From Paramyrothecium sp. XJ0827 (Eukaryota; Ascomycota; Sordariomycetes; Hypocreales; Stachybotryaceae), in the NCBI GenBank assembly GCA_020881915.1, contig JAJFPB010000011.1:1302001-1366000 (forward strand): a stretch of DNA of 64,000 nucleotides, written 5' to 3'. The notes below the pieces were generated by a model that saw only the letters and a program-made list of their open reading frames with translations, was not told the DNA's origin and made no database searches. This document shows positions 1-11,505 of this stretch, one piece after another; the first letter of the stretch is position 1, and each line of letters opens with the position of its first letter. The position numbers and the translations under genes are program-made.

Positions 1-928
1 TGAGAGCCACCATTCGGTTGCTTTTGAGGAATTCTGCAAGGAGAACAAGATCATTACGCTCTGTATGCCGCCCCATTCATCTCACCTACTCCAGCCGCTA
101 GATGTGGGCTGCTTTGGGCCGCTTAAGAAGGCTTATGGTCGAGAAATAGAGCATTTGATCAAGTGCTCTATAACACACATTTCCAAGACCGAGTTCTTTC
201 CCGCCTTCCACGCCGCACATCTAGCCACGATGACTAATAACAATATTCGGGGAGGGTTCAAAGGCGCCGGACTTGCTCCTTTAGATGCGAACTATGTGAT
301 CTCGAAGCTTGATATTCGGTTACGAACTCCAACGCCTATTATCGATGAGCCGGAGCTTCCTGCCCCTTGGACTTCAAGGACCCCAAAGACAGTCAGGGAA
401 CTGAATCTCAATCTGAATACCTAAGAAGACGAATCAGAAGACATAAAAGTAGCTCCCCAGCATCAATTATTGATGCCTTGAATTCATTTTCTAAGAGTTT
501 ACTTGCAAATCAGCATAAGATGGCACTACTAGAGGCTGAGAACCGCGATCTTCGAGAGGCAAATGAGATACTAAGCTGGCGCCGGAGGGAAAAAAAGAAA
601 CGCCTACGGGATGGAGGGACAATGACTGTAGGGGAAGGCCAGGCATCAATTGATCAAATAGATGTAGATACGCAGGTAGTGGCCGAATTGTCGAGGCGAG
701 GTGGTCAAGGAAGGTCAGGGCAACCAACCCAACGGCGATGTGGTGTATGCGGCAAGCCCGGCCATAATGTACGAACATGTCAGGCAAAGATAGAGGTATC
801 TGGGCAAGAGTATAGCGATTAGTTCTAATTGATCAAATGATCTGTGGTGTTTTAATTGAGGTTCCTGCCTTGAGGGTTGAGATTAGTGACCGACTCGCTT
901 GTCTGACCGACTCGCTTATCATGTACGT
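1..928 (+). mobile_element. pogo/Fot-type transposon P1, 3' part (cut by window edge)
   Basis: The right-hand part of a Tc1/mariner-superfamily pogo element. The 3' terminal inverted repeat ends at 928 in ...ATGTACGT and is followed by TA (929-930), the target duplication of this superfamily. The repeat carries two copies of the motif ACTCGCTT, as in the complete relative at 39726-41586. The left part lies outside the window. Confidence 0.85.
2..822 (+). pseudogene. pogo transposase (DDE_1 family), C-terminal part, frameshifted
   Basis: The frame open from base 2 encodes the end of the DDE catalytic core, including MPPHSSHLLQPLDVGCF, where the third acidic residue of the triad lies. Reading switches frame near 367-420 and continues through a coiled-coil-like stretch (LLEAENRDLREANEIL) and a C-terminal CCHC zinc knuckle (CGVCGKPGHNVRTC). 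The shift means the protein is not made whole. In the family the enzyme cuts and pastes the element at TA sites in the nucleus. It aligns closely with the copies at 24459-25146 and 39824-41480. Confidence 0.85.
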
Positions 929-1142
929 TAACCCATTTTTGTCTGTCTAAAGTCAAATTCTGTTAGTAAACAAGGGCCTGCAATCATTCACCTCCCGTCT
1001 CTTATCCGCATGTTTGACAAGAAGCCTTTCGGTATATCCTTCCCGTACTCCATTCAAGTAAACAGGAGACATTGCAATACTTTAGTGCCCTTGTAAGTAG
1101 TGTATACCTAAATATTAGGCTTAAAAAAGCCTAACGCTACTA

Positions 1143-3130
1143 CTAATAGCCCTCGCAGGGGAGGTTGGGATCTGCTCCCGCCTTCAAAAGGCACTCAATC
1201 GTCGCAAAATCCAATACACCACAGGCATGAAATAGTGGTGTGTCTCCACGAACCGTAGCATTCACGTCAACTCCCGGATGCTGAAGAAGCCTAGCCACAA
1301 CCTTGGATCGACCCTCTTCGACTGCCCAGGCCAGTGCCTGGTGGATGGTATCAATATCGATAAATGATAGGAAGACGTCCACGGACTTAAGGTGGCCATT
1401 GTGGCAAGCGTACATGAGAGGTGTGTGTCCAGTGGTCCTAGGCGCGTTTCCACATCTACGACCCGGATTTTCGGTGGTTTTTGGCGTCAGGGGGCTCACA
1501 CCAGCTTCTAGTAGTGCTCTTACGACTTGGGGATAGTTTCGACTTGCCGCCTCATGAAGAGGCCAATCCGTGTCTAGAATCATCATGATCAGGGTTCGCA
1601 CCGGCCTCGATCAGAACACGAACTTCGGCTGCATGGCCTGTAAAAGCTGCCCACCAACTATATCACACACCAAGTCAGTATACAAGTTTGAAACATTCAA
1701 CTAGGGAATATCGTGGTTTCACATACAGAGGGGGTTTTCCATGACAATCGGCAACATCGGCCTCAGCACTTTGAAGAAGGTCTTTCAAGTAGGAAAGCAG
1801 ACCTTCTCTGGCGGCAATGTGAACTTGCGTAACACCGCCAGAAGCTTCGTACCCGCCATTCCATCTCAGGTGAAGCCATGCTCTTCTGTTCCTGGCATCA
1901 TCCAGGAATTTGTGAAGCTCCACGTTGACTTCTGTCTGATCTTGACCAGCTGTTTCGTATCTACGAATATGGAAAGACCAAGCCGTAGCCGCATAGTCGA
2001 AGAAAGGGTGTTTTAATCTCAATTTAACTTCTTCTTGCGAGGTTTCCCCCTCCCTCGAGTAGCTGCCGTAATCGAACCAGTCATGATCAGTCTCGAAGTC
2101 ATTCTCCTTGACGTCGTAAAAATCCAAACACCCTGCCATCAAATAGCGCAAGCACGCGATAGCGAGATGGGCACGTGTGGGTCCCATTTTGAGAATGGGA
2201 TAACCGGAACCATCATCGGGCCTCATCGTTCCTTTGAGGTACTCTGTAAAGGAGTGATGGATAACTGATACTGTCTCATCCGCCAGGATTTCCAGAAGTG
2301 GACCGCATGCCGCACGAATCAGGTCCTTGGTCGCCTTGAGATTGCGTTCAACACCGGCAGGATTATTGACTTGAATCATTTCGGCAAACTCCAAAAGCCT
2401 GAGAGGTCGAGACGCATGAGTGACCGCCTGGAGGATCAATCTCTGGATGCTCTCTGGTACACCGGATCGTCGAGAATGTCCTTTCAAAAGATCGGTGTAC
2501 AGAACATGCAAATCTGCTGGAAGACGAGATAAAACCGCATCAATATCGGCTCCAGGCTCAATAAAGGCATCCATTGCCAGCTTCGCGTTAAGAAATAGCC
2601 CATTCGCCCTACCTGGCACGGCATCCGCAATCTCCTGCCAGCGATTTTTGGGGACCGTGGACCTGGACAGAGTGTATTGGGCGTATGTTGAGATGTCAAT
2701 ATCGACCAGGTTCTCCTGGAGTCGGAGCTGCAGACCAGAGAAATTTCTCAAAGAAGCCTCCACGGTCGGAACTGGCCGACTCGTGATGAGGACTTTGACC
2801 TTTGCAGGCTTCCACTGACCTAGAGAGGCAAGTTCGTGAAGAAATTCTTCGTGGCCGCTGACCATTTCATCAAGAGCATCAGCAACGCGAAAGACTCGAC
2901 CAGATATTCCAGAAGAAGCCATGCGGAGGTCCTTCCACATGTCTTCCATAGAAATACTCTCAATTGATTGACCAGCTTCCAAATAGTCTTTTAGCTGCTT
3001 CTGTAGTGGAGGGCTGTATTCCAGTATCTGGTCCATCCAATCACGTAACAATGCCTCGGGCTGGTGATTGGCTTCAATAATTTGTCGAAAGATGGAAAAC
3101 AGGACTGGAGAGTGACCATTCCGCTTGAGT
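1143..3130 (-). pseudogene. NACHT-ankyrin (NLR-like STAND) protein remnant
   Basis: The main frame (about 3110 to 1675) has a NACHT-type NTPase segment without its P-loop, with FRVADALDEM as the Walker B region, then a helical region and the start of ankyrin repeats. An intron of about 70 nt near 1660-1730 joins it to further ankyrin repeats down to 1143 (HTPLMYACHNGHL, GDTPLFHACG). One extra base near 1567 shifts the frame within the repeats. The C-terminus stops abruptly and the N-terminus is replaced by FunK1-like sequence. Family members are cytosolic sensors in fungal nonself recognition; this copy cannot work as such. A TTG-initiated frame exists from 3174, but this is probably just the fused remnant. 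Confidence 0.75.
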
Positions 3131-3556
3131 TCAATGAAGCACTTCTTGTTTGTCGTCATGATTTGTTGGATCAACCCCTAGCTGCTCGTCGTTCATCCGG
3201 AGGAATCCGAGGATCGTAAACACAAACTGCAGCCCATCTTCATTGACGCCGAACTGCTCAGATGCGATCCCCCCAAGCCGGTCAAACGCCCATACCCTCA
3301 TAAGAGATCCACAGAGAGTAAAACCTAAGACGAAACGACGAGTGTCTTAAGCAGCAAGCACTTCCCTCACATACATTCCAAGGTCAAGCCATACTTTTGA
3401 AGCGATGTCAGCAGATAGATTACTCTTCAACTCTCCAGGTACAAGAATCTGTGCCCAGTGGCACCGAGAGTCTTTGCCATCTAGTCCTAACCAGGAAGGG
3501 TTGGGCCAAAGCCTACCCTCTGACGTTAGCAACGTATGCGTAGTGCGTGATCTCAA
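3120..3556 (-). pseudogene. FunK1 fungal-type protein kinase remnant
   Basis: Read on the minus strand it shows LVPGELKSNLSADIASK, WLDLGMYVREVLAA, then after an in-frame TAA DTRRFVLGFTLCGSLM, FDRLGGIASEQFGVNEDG and FLRMNDEQLGVDPT. I recognise these as the conserved core of the FunK1 family. The stop stands where relatives have Gln, consistent with CAA to TAA. A frameshift follows near 3165. The piece runs directly into the NACHT remnant on one side and an adenylate-forming enzyme remnant on the other, so it is part of a chimera of gene fragments. Confidence 0.65.
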
Positions 3557-3761
3557 CTCCCTTGGGTACGCCTGTGGTCCCAGAGCTGTAACTGAGGCAG
3601 CTCGTTGTTGAGCGTGGATCCACTGGTTCGACCCAATCGCACCTCTCCGCTTCTGCGGTAGTGATCCCCCCCGTGACGGGATCCATACCGTTCAAATGTG
3701 GGGTCTGACTCGTTGGGTCTTGTGGTCGCTGCTGTGAATACAGTAAACGTCTAACGGTCAC
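3513..3761 (-). pseudogene. 4-coumarate-CoA ligase-like (AMP-binding) fragment
   Basis: About 80 residues with the AMP-binding signature LSYSSGTTGVPKGVEITHY, typical of fungal 4-coumarate/acyl-CoA ligases. Only the region around the P-loop signature is present; families of this type are about 550 residues long. It is interrupted after YVANV by a different frame that leads into the FunK1 remnant. It is not related to the NRPS adenylation domains further on, which use FTSGSTG. Confidence 0.7.
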
Positions 3762-4369
3762 GCGATATCGTGACTACTTCGACGGGGACTCAGCAGAGGA
3801 AGAAGAAATTACGCCGTGGAGATACCTGGGCATCATGGTCTGGTTCAGGATGTGGCCTAAGCTCCCGGGAATATATCAGAGGTTACGACATCATCACTAC
3901 AATGTGCCAGTATGGTTATGCTGGTATCTTCCGGGTTGAGACGCCACATTCCGAGGATGACGGCAAGTCATTATCTACAGTACTATCAACCTCCTCAAGC
4001 CCTAGCCTCACTCCTCGAAGACATACCTCAGACCAAGAGTAACGACGCAAGTACGCCCGCTGAAAAGCAGCCGCAACAATAGCGACAGCGGGCAACAACA
4101 AACACAGCCGCCGGCACCTCAAGCATATCCTCAAAACCGCCATCGGCATCATCAACCCTCCGGTCTCAGTAGCGGCCTCGCCAAGTCAGAAACCCACAGC
4201 AACAGACAGTCATAGAGAGTGGACTGGTCAGCTGGAGAAGGTCAAGCACACGTTCCAGGATATATCAAAGCTTGACAACCATCGGACACCTGTGCGGCAT
4301 TGACCACGGGTTAGGTGACCTTGGTAGCCTGGGTACCAGCTCAGACGATGCATCGGCAGGCTGAGTTGC
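3762..4369. other. intergenic region, no supported gene
   Basis: Several short overlapping frames on both strands, with a Gln/Pro-rich low-complexity stretch around 4060-4160. None shows a domain I recognise. The part next to 4370 is probably the 3' untranslated region of the desaturase. Confidence 0.4.
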
Positions 4370-5790
4370 TCAAGTAGATGACGCATTCTCGTTCTCGAAC
4401 TGGACACGCTTCCAGATCTCGACCTCGCAGCCGCCGCGAAGGACACCCACACGCATGGTCGACAGGAGGTTGTGGGCGGCGTTAGAGTGGTTGTAGACGC
4501 CGCCGTTGAAGATGGCGGTGGCATCCTTGCCAATAGCGGAGGAAATGAGTGCCTTACCACCGGGGTGGTCCTTGATGAAGTCGGTCACGTTGTGGATGAC
4601 ACCGGCAATGGCAATGAGGGCCTTTCCGTTCTTGGAGTCCGCCACGAAGTCGTCCCAGTGAACAACGGGGAGCTGCTCCAGGGGAGTACCCCAGTCGAGG
4701 GTGGCACACTTCTGGTCGAGCTTCTTCTGCATTTGCTGGACATTACCCTTCTCGATCTCGTTCCGGCGGAACTGCTTCAGGTCATAGGCAAGGCCAAGCT
4801 GCTTCCAGATCCAGATGGACCACTTGGTGGGGTCATACTGGTACCACTCGATGGCGTTTCTGTAGTCCGAGGGAAACTCATGGTGGAAGTTGTGGTAGCC
4901 CTCACCGAGGGTGACGAGAGCGGTAATGAGGTGGTCACGGGGCGAGTTTCGGTCGTCGAAGGGCTGGTCACCGAGCCAGTGGGCGAGGGAGTTGACGCAG
5001 AAAGTGGCTTGCTGGACGAAGCAGATTCGGAGGATACCGGCGTAGACGAAACCGCCGAGCCAGTCGCTCCAACCGAAACCAGCGACGATGGTAGGCAGGA
5101 CAAACGCCATGAAGATGACGCACTTGAGATAGTTGCGGTGCTGCCAGACAACGATGGGGTCCTCGTTAAGGTCGGTGATGTCGGTTCGGCCCTGGCGCTT
5201 GGGGTTCTGCTTAAAGACCATCCATCCGATGTGGGAGTAGAGGAGACCTTTGCGGACGGAGTAGGGGTCCTTCTCAGTGTCGGTGTATCGGTGGTGAGCA
5301 CGGTGGCCATGGGACCACCAACGGATAGAGCCCTCAACGGCACCAGCACCAGCGGCAGCCAGGTAGATCTTGAGGGGAGTAGTGGCCTTGTAGGAAGTGT
5401 GAGCCCAAAGACGATGGTAACCTACAAAATGGCCAGAAGGTCAGTATCAACAATCAGCGGAAGGGGAGCACATTTGAACAAGGTCTCACCAGCAGTGATT
5501 CCAAGGCTGGTGTTGAAGTAGAAGATGACTACCCAGATGGCGGTATAGAGGCGGAGAGGGACCCAGTAGGCGGAGATAAGGCCGATGGTGGGAATAATGA
5601 TGATGAGAGTGGTGTTGAGCCAGTTGATGTGGAGGTGGATGTTGGACCAAGTCATTGTAGTGTCGGCAATGTGAAGCTTCTTGGGATCATACTTGATGTT
5701 GCTTCGGAGCGGCTTGTAGTCGGTGGTACCGTCTGAGAAGGCCGCGGCCTCCTTGCTGGCTACCTTGCTGGCCGAAGATAACGATGCCAT
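4370..5790 (-). CDS. ole1: acyl-CoA delta-9 fatty acid desaturase with cytochrome b5 domain
   Basis: Two exons: 5790-5490 and 5421-4370, joined across a 68-nt intron (5489-5422, donor GTGAGA, acceptor TAG). They give 450 residues starting MASLSSASK. An earlier in-frame ATG at 5883 is less likely, because the family begins near this Ala/Ser-rich start. The three histidine boxes of membrane di-iron desaturases are present: HRLWAH (about 103-108), HRAHH (140-144) and HNFHH (277-281). A C-terminal cytochrome b5 domain has the haem-binding HPGG at about 386-389. Hydrophobic stretches (for example [20 protein letters not shown]) fit an ER membrane enzyme. By family knowledge it puts the delta-9 double bond into stearoyl- and palmitoyl-CoA (yeast Ole1, Aspergillus SdeA/SdeB). 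No defect is seen. Confidence 0.93.
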
Positions 5791-5929
5791 CTTGGGCGGC
5801 GATCGACAAGTGTTGAGACTGCTCGGAGGAGAGTCGTCCACGACAAGGAACCAGCAGGGTTCTTCTCCCAATGTGAGAACCACGAGGATGGTATCTCGTA
5901 ATCAAAGCGGGAGGAAGCTAGGATATAGA

Positions 5930-5980
5930 CGGGTTAGGAGAAGTAGAGGGAGGGAAGGGGAGGGAAGGGATAGATTGACA
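5930..5980 (-). promoter_or_regulatory. pyrimidine-rich (CT) tract upstream of the desaturase
   Basis: Read in the direction of the gene, this is almost pure C and T, about 140-190 bases before the ATG. CT-rich tracts near transcription starts are common in core promoters of strongly expressed fungal genes. That it does this here is inference. Confidence 0.4.
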
Positions 5981-6964
5981 AGTCGTCGGTTACTTTGGGC
6001 GGCACCAAAAGGCGTTACACCAGATCCAAACCCAGGCGAGTGTGTGGATAACTAGGTGGGGGAAGGAAGAAGAAAGACAGAGAGAGGAAAAGGGAAGTTT
6101 AGAGCAAGGTGATGTAAGATGGATTGGCCACATATTGAGTGTGTGTGTCACTTTGGTATTCCTGTTTTTCCTGTTTTTCCTTCTTGTTTTCTCCCGAACC
6201 CACTCTTCCAAACCTACCTTTGGGGATGGGACAGACAGAACACATTTCACAAGAGTCAACAAGGAGGTACCTCCAAACTTTGTTGGACCCGCGCTGCACT
6301 GGGCCGCCGGGTCTTTCCAGCTGCTGCGACGAAGGGACTGGAACTAAAGCACACAGCTAGCAACTGAGTTGTGCGTATTATGCACAGGTGGACGTCGCAT
6401 GTTGAGGGTTGTCGATAAACCTGTCAGTCCCGATCTCGGCGGCGTCACCATGCAAGAACCTGCAACAGAGTGGGTTTCCTGATTAGCAACTTTTCTTGGA
6501 CCTTGAGAGCAGTGCCGTTTATGATTACCACCACATAGGGCGAGTATGTGTTCATTCCTGACCAAATACTGAGGTCAAGATCGGCCCTACGATTGCAACA
6601 TCTCTAAGATAAGGCACTCAGTTCTGCGGTTACTACTACTGGTGATTGCTGGTGGACCTGTGTAATCGACTCAACACCTTTCCCACCGTCCCGAACTTTT
6701 CTGCGCGCCCCGGGCCATTTGCTGCGGGGCGCGCCGGCGCTGCCGCCCCTCCGACCGGTTGCTATTTGCGGGTAAAGGGCATTCGTCAGCCGATGTACCT
6801 CTACACCTAAGTTAAGTGAACAAATACCTGCAGCTGCTCGTGCTTGGGGCTCTAGCGACTTCTCAGTGCCCGGAGTTCTCGGGCTAGAGCTGTCTTACAC
6901 CATTGCTATCGGCGAATGCGGGTGTTGATGATCCTCCTCCCCATTACAGCGTCCATAACAACCC
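5981..6964. other. intergenic region between desaturase and next coding traces
   Basis: Contains a T/C-rich stretch (6140-6190) and a GC-rich stretch near 6700-6745. The open frames are short, overlap each other and show no domain. It probably holds the desaturase promoter. Confidence 0.4.
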
Positions 6965-7340
6965 TCAATGCCTCTTCAGAATTACTTGCGTCTCAACGCC
7001 AATCAAGCAGCATGCAATTGCAGTCCAACCCGCCCCCACAGCTCCGGCTCTCATCTCCCCGAAGCTATCCCAGCTCAACAACACCAACCAATCCAACGTG
7101 TCCCCAAAGCCAGTCCCAACACCAAATTCCAAAATCTCAGCCCTACGAACGAACTCGCACCCATACACATCTCCCTAACCCCAATCTCCAGATCGACCGA
7201 TGCCTCGGCCCATTTCTTGCTTGTGACATGACGCCATAGCCCAGAGGCACCTGTGTCAAACATCTCACGGCGTTCTTTGGCTGCCATTTCGCGTGCCGCC
7301 TCAGGATTTTCCCCAACAAAACGCGCTGATTACATGCTCC
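6965..7340 (-). pseudogene. unidentified coding remnant
   Basis: Two consecutive minus-strand frames read like ordinary protein when joined by a one-base shift near 7155: first GENPEAAREMAAKERREMF and TGASGLWRHVTSKKW, then YGCEFVRRAEILEFGVGTG and DTLDWLVLLSWDSF. I do not recognise the family. It could be a degraded gene or chance coding; the opposite strand is also open. Confidence 0.25.
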
Positions 7341-7777
7341 AAGCCTAGCCGGGTTAGGCGCTAGCCCCTCCGTTCTTTTTCTCACCTAATCAGCTCTGTT
7401 AAGTGTATCAATGGATTCAAGCATGTGAACATGACGTCGTCCTGCAATTCATAGGAGTTGAATAATATGGGTGGCGGTACCGCACCCCAACACTATAGGC
7501 CCAATTGTAATTGACATACGTACATTGGTTGATAACCTTCCATCTGACTGTCGTCCCTGCTGGTATTATCTATTCACATGTCACGTCTTGATAGAACCCG
7601 CATTTTTCGGCGCGACGTGGGGTAAGTCGGCCGTCAATGGTTCCCAACAAATTGGGTTGGCCTATGTAATGGAAATACCCTCAAGACATGACTGATATGA
7701 AATCTTCTTCTTTCAAGCATCATTACCAATAGCTGAGGATAGGCTCCTGGGCTGAGGCTACTATCTTCGCATCGCCA

Positions 7778-9456
7778 ATGGCACAATCGTCTGTCTGGAA
7801 GTACGCCTTCATACGGACATCCATATTCTTCCTGCACCTGGTGGCACCCTTCAGCATATTCTATTCGCTGGTCAGCTCGCTAGTCGACCTTCCGATCCGT
7901 ATCCCCCGCATACTCGAAGTATGGCTCGTTCTCGAGACGGTATTCTACTGTGCTGTCTATCTCCCGCGCAACGCCTACCTCCAGAGGGTCGCGACTCATC
8001 CCACAACTGCGTCTCGCGAAGATCGCCGGAAGCTGTTCTGGCGCTGCCACAGAAACATCCCAGATCCGGACCAGTACTTGCAGAAATGGTTCCGAAATGC
8101 GCCACCTGCGGAGATCAAGCGGGAAAACGTCAAGGACTTCTTCCGATGGGCGTTCTTGAACACTGGAGATTCTGACCCGGCACACGACGAGGAGCTGGAG
8201 GAGTACGCTGGAGAGATGGAGAAGCTTCTAGGGAGGAAGCTGGAACCCGGGCACGGCAACGCTCAGTGCCTTAGATTGACGCTTGATAAGGTCGAGATGT
8301 TACACCGCAGTTTGACTTGGTATCTGGTGAGTTTCCAGAGCAAGATACGCATGGGCTTATCTCTCAGTAGTAAGAGTCAGGTTCCTAACTTCATGCTATA
8401 AGTTAGTGTGTGTTTGTCGTTGATACTATAGCGTCCGCCTACATGCACTACCACTCATTCGACTTCTACCGCACATCGTTTCTCGCTATTTTTCCTTTGC
8501 GTCCTCTCACTCTCTTATCCGCGTATCGCTCCCCTGTGAAAACCCTCACGTACTGGTACCGGCCGCATACGTCTACAACGAAACTCCCCATTCTGTTCAT
8601 CCACGGCATCGGCATTGGACTCTACCCATATATTAATTTCTTGGGCGATCTTAGTGCCGCGGATGCCAAGGATCCGTCGGACGGACAGGTGGGGATCATT
8701 GCCATAGAGATCATGCCTATAAGCTCCAGGATTACAGCCGAGGCACTGTTGAAAGATGAGATGTGCGAGGAGATTAATCGTATATTAATGGCACATGGGT
8801 GGAGTAGGATTGTCCTCGTATCACACTCGTGGGTACCCCTCTACCTTTTTCTCGATTTATGTCTAGTCATTGCCCTGTACTAATTTCTGCCCTATGAAGG
8901 TACGGAAGCGTGGTTGCTGCGCATCTCCTTCACACTCCACAGATTGCGCAGAAGATTGGACCGGTTGTGTTTGTTGATCCGGTATCTTTCCTGCTACATC
9001 TCCCTGATGTAGCATATAACTTTGTAAAATCTCCCTATATCCTTATTCGCAATCCCAACTAACCCTCTCAACACTTAGATCTGTCGGAAGCCAGCCCGGG
9101 CTAATGAGCACCTCCTCTCTTACTTCGGCTCTAAGGACATGGGCGTTTCGCACACGTTATTCCGCCGCTTCGTCTGGACTGATAACGTCTTGTGGAAGGA
9201 AGACATACAGGACCATCGCGTGAGTGTCGTGCTAGCTGGCAGCGACATAGTAATTGACACGAAAACAATTGGGGCGTACTTGACAGGTGCAGATGATTGG
9301 ATATTGGAAACTAGTCACTGGGAAGATGGAATATGGAAGGGTGATGGGCTGGACGTGGTATGGTTTCAAGACTTGGATCACGGACAAGTTTTTGATACGA
9401 GAAGTAGGAGAGGGAGGTTGGTGGATATTGTCAGGAGGTTCTGTGTTGAAGGATAA
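7778..9456 (+). CDS. membrane-anchored alpha/beta hydrolase
   Basis: Four exons (7778-8326, 8407-8828, 8900-9023, 9079-9456) with GT-AG introns of 80, 71 and 55 nt join to an open frame of 490 residues. The N-terminus has two hydrophobic segments (about 10-65). The hydrolase core has an oxyanion-type LPILFIHGIG, then the nucleophile elbow SHSYGS with Ser about 324, its codon split by intron 2, and a late DLDHGQVF that probably supplies the catalytic His. The substrate is unknown. It is likely a lipase or esterase-like enzyme facing a membrane. The second intron uses GTGGGT as donor, which restores the S-x-G motif. No disabling change is seen. Its neighbours do not suggest a pathway. Confidence 0.8.
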
Positions 9457-9559
9457 CTGCCTACCAGTGCTAGGGGCCCGATGAAACATGTTCACGTCGC
9501 TGATTTGCAACACGGGGTGGGCTCAACGAGATGGATAGCACATGAGATAGGATGTATAA

Positions 9560-10320
9560 AACGGCATTAAACAATAACTGGAAACGATACAGATCGCTAG
9601 CCTTGCTAGATAGCAACCTCCATCTGTCCTGAAGGACCATAGTGAGCCGCCGCTGATCCAGAGTTTGAGGCAAGGACTCAAGGAGCTGATCGAGGAGGTC
9701 TTCGCTCTGTGCACAACTCGCCAGTGCTTTGAATTGACACTCTACCCAGAGAAATCTGTCTTGGGTCAGTAGCTGCTTGTGAGGCTAAATGCAGTGCTTA
9801 CCCGCCCTGGGCGCGCGTGGTTAGTGTGGTCTCAAGGCGAGCATGATACTCGTCCCATTTCGGAAGTCGTCTATTAGATGCTGAGAAATAAAGGATGCAA
9901 TGTCCCCACCAATAAAATCATTCTTCATCTTAATCGTCTGCTCCGGCGATGCGCCTAGCTCTTCGCGAATGTCAACCTCATCTAGACTCGACATAATGAG
10001 TTGCAAGCCGGGCTCGGACCATGCACGCAGGTCGGCCAAAACCTGCAGCATTGCCTCACGGTGCTTGTTCCTCGGGATCTCATCCAGTGCATCTAGGACA
10101 ATATACACATTTTTAAATGCCCGTATGAGCTGATGGAGGCAGTCCATGAGAGCCAAATTTGGCGGCGTGGAGTTGCAGTACTTGTCTTGAAGACGCGAGA
10201 GAAAGGCATGTTTGCTGTCAAGTTGGCTTGATAACTGTAGTACGAGGGCACGAAGCATAGCAGATGCGTCTTGTTTACTCTCATCATCGAAAGTGAAGTA
10301 GAAGAAGGCGATGCCGATAC
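9560..10320 (-). pseudogene. NACHT domain remnant
   Basis: Read leftwards from 10320: AFFYFTFDDESKQDASAM, LRALVLQLSSQL, then the Walker B-like VYIVLDALDEIPR, and after a stop and a degenerate or intron-like stretch FLWVECQFKALASC and LLDQLLESLPQTLD. These are the typical steps of the NACHT module in fungal NLR-like proteins, but the P-loop part and everything after the NACHT are missing. The edge near 10320 adjoins unrelated sequence. Confidence 0.7.
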
Positions 10321-10552
10321 ATGGGTTCGCCCTGCGTCATCTCCCCGCTCGGCCTGGACCGTCTCCCCGCCGCCGTCTTCCGGGGCCGGACGAGCCGGGA
10401 CCGAGTGTACGGACGGCAGCGCTGCCCATAAATCAAATCCAAACAAACAAACTGCCAAACAAATCAATCAAATGGAGCAAAATATTATTTCAAACCAAAC
10501 AAATACAAAATCCCGGACTTGAGATGCTATTTGATATATTTGATACGCAATA

Positions 10553-10600
10553 TAGCAAGGTGGCCGAGCTGGTCTAGGCGGATGAGCGTGATGGGAGCCT
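10553..10600 (+). other. tRNA-like A-box sequence
   Basis: TGGCCGAGCTGGTCTAGGCG fits the D-arm/A box of eukaryotic Ser- or Leu-type tRNAs. I find no convincing B box or acceptor pairing downstream, so it is not called a tRNA gene. It may be a tRNA fragment or the head of a tRNA-derived SINE. An A-rich, CAAA-repeated stretch lies just upstream (10430-10510). Confidence 0.3.
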
Positions 10601-10811
10601 CCCCGGAACCTGCCCCGCTGTTCGTGTACCGATTGGTCTGACCAATCAGAGCCATCCCAGGGAAAAAAGCCTGTTAACGGGTTACTTTTCTTCATAATGG
10701 GGAGGCATGGAACAAAAAAGTCACCTCTTATTATCCTTGTTTCCCACGAGATCCGACCGCGTTTTGGGGAATTGTTTACCTGCTTTCACGCGTGCCAGCG
10801 CGGATTGATGC

Positions 10812-11505
10812 ATGCCCAGCGGCATCATGCTTCCTTCTCCACCATCCGCCTTTGCTCTTCTCCGACCGCCAAGGAACTTGGCAAGTCAATTCGAAACGAC
10901 GACGCAAACGGCATTACCAGGCCATCCCACCATTGCAGATCTGCCACGAGCGGTGTGGAGGAACAAAGGATATGTTTTGGAAGAGTCCTTATCCAGAAAG
11001 GGCTCGAAGGGTCGGAAGAGCTGGATTAAGCGCTATGGTTTATTTCTTGTTGAACTAGATGCCAACGACAACCCGTCGAACCCTTACTGGGCCTGCCGTT
11101 TATGCGATGCGAAGGGCCAGCCCGAGTTCTTCGCCGCTGCCGCTACTAGTTCGGCAGCTGACCATCTCCGCAAGTACGTCACACATGAAGCATCGTCAGC
11201 TTGGGCATCGTTGACAGATGCAGGTCACACCGGATCTTCGAAAGCAGCCAAAGCGCCGATACTGACGCATCGACCGACGACTCCGATCGTGTCAAGCGAC
11301 CACGCTTACATTACAGCGCCGTCCCGCGAGCCAAGGTCAAGATTATCCAAGAACTAAGCCTAGGACTTCTGATCAACGGCAACATTCCCTTTTCTTTCTT
11401 CACGGATCCATTCTTCGAACAACTCGTATGGCAGCTCGACCCTCATTTGTCGGGCCAGATTCCATGGAGCCGGCAATCAATGAGCCGTCTGCTGGACGAC
11501 GTGTA
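10812..11505 (+). pseudogene. hAT transposase, N-terminal part
   Basis: The frame encodes a BED-type zinc finger (WACRLCDAKGQ...ADHLRKYVTHE) preceded by RNKGYVLEESLSRKGSKGRK. After a frame change near 11260-11340 it continues with INGNIPFSFFTDPFFEQLV, as in fungal hAT transposases. It stops abruptly near 11505, where a pogo fragment begins, so the catalytic domain is absent. The start is uncertain. Confidence 0.7.

Noticed and set aside
4472..5521. 349-codon plus-strand frame opposite the desaturase
   Set aside because: Gly/Val-rich antisense shadow of the desaturase exons; low-complexity and no recognisable fold.
6903..7239. Overlapping plus-strand frames rich in Pro, Ser and Thr
   Set aside because: Three overlapping frames with similar bias and no domain; the minus strand reads more like protein.
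10697..11058. Frames at 10697-11058 as separate genes
   Set aside because: They overlap the start of the hAT transposase frame and show no independent domain.
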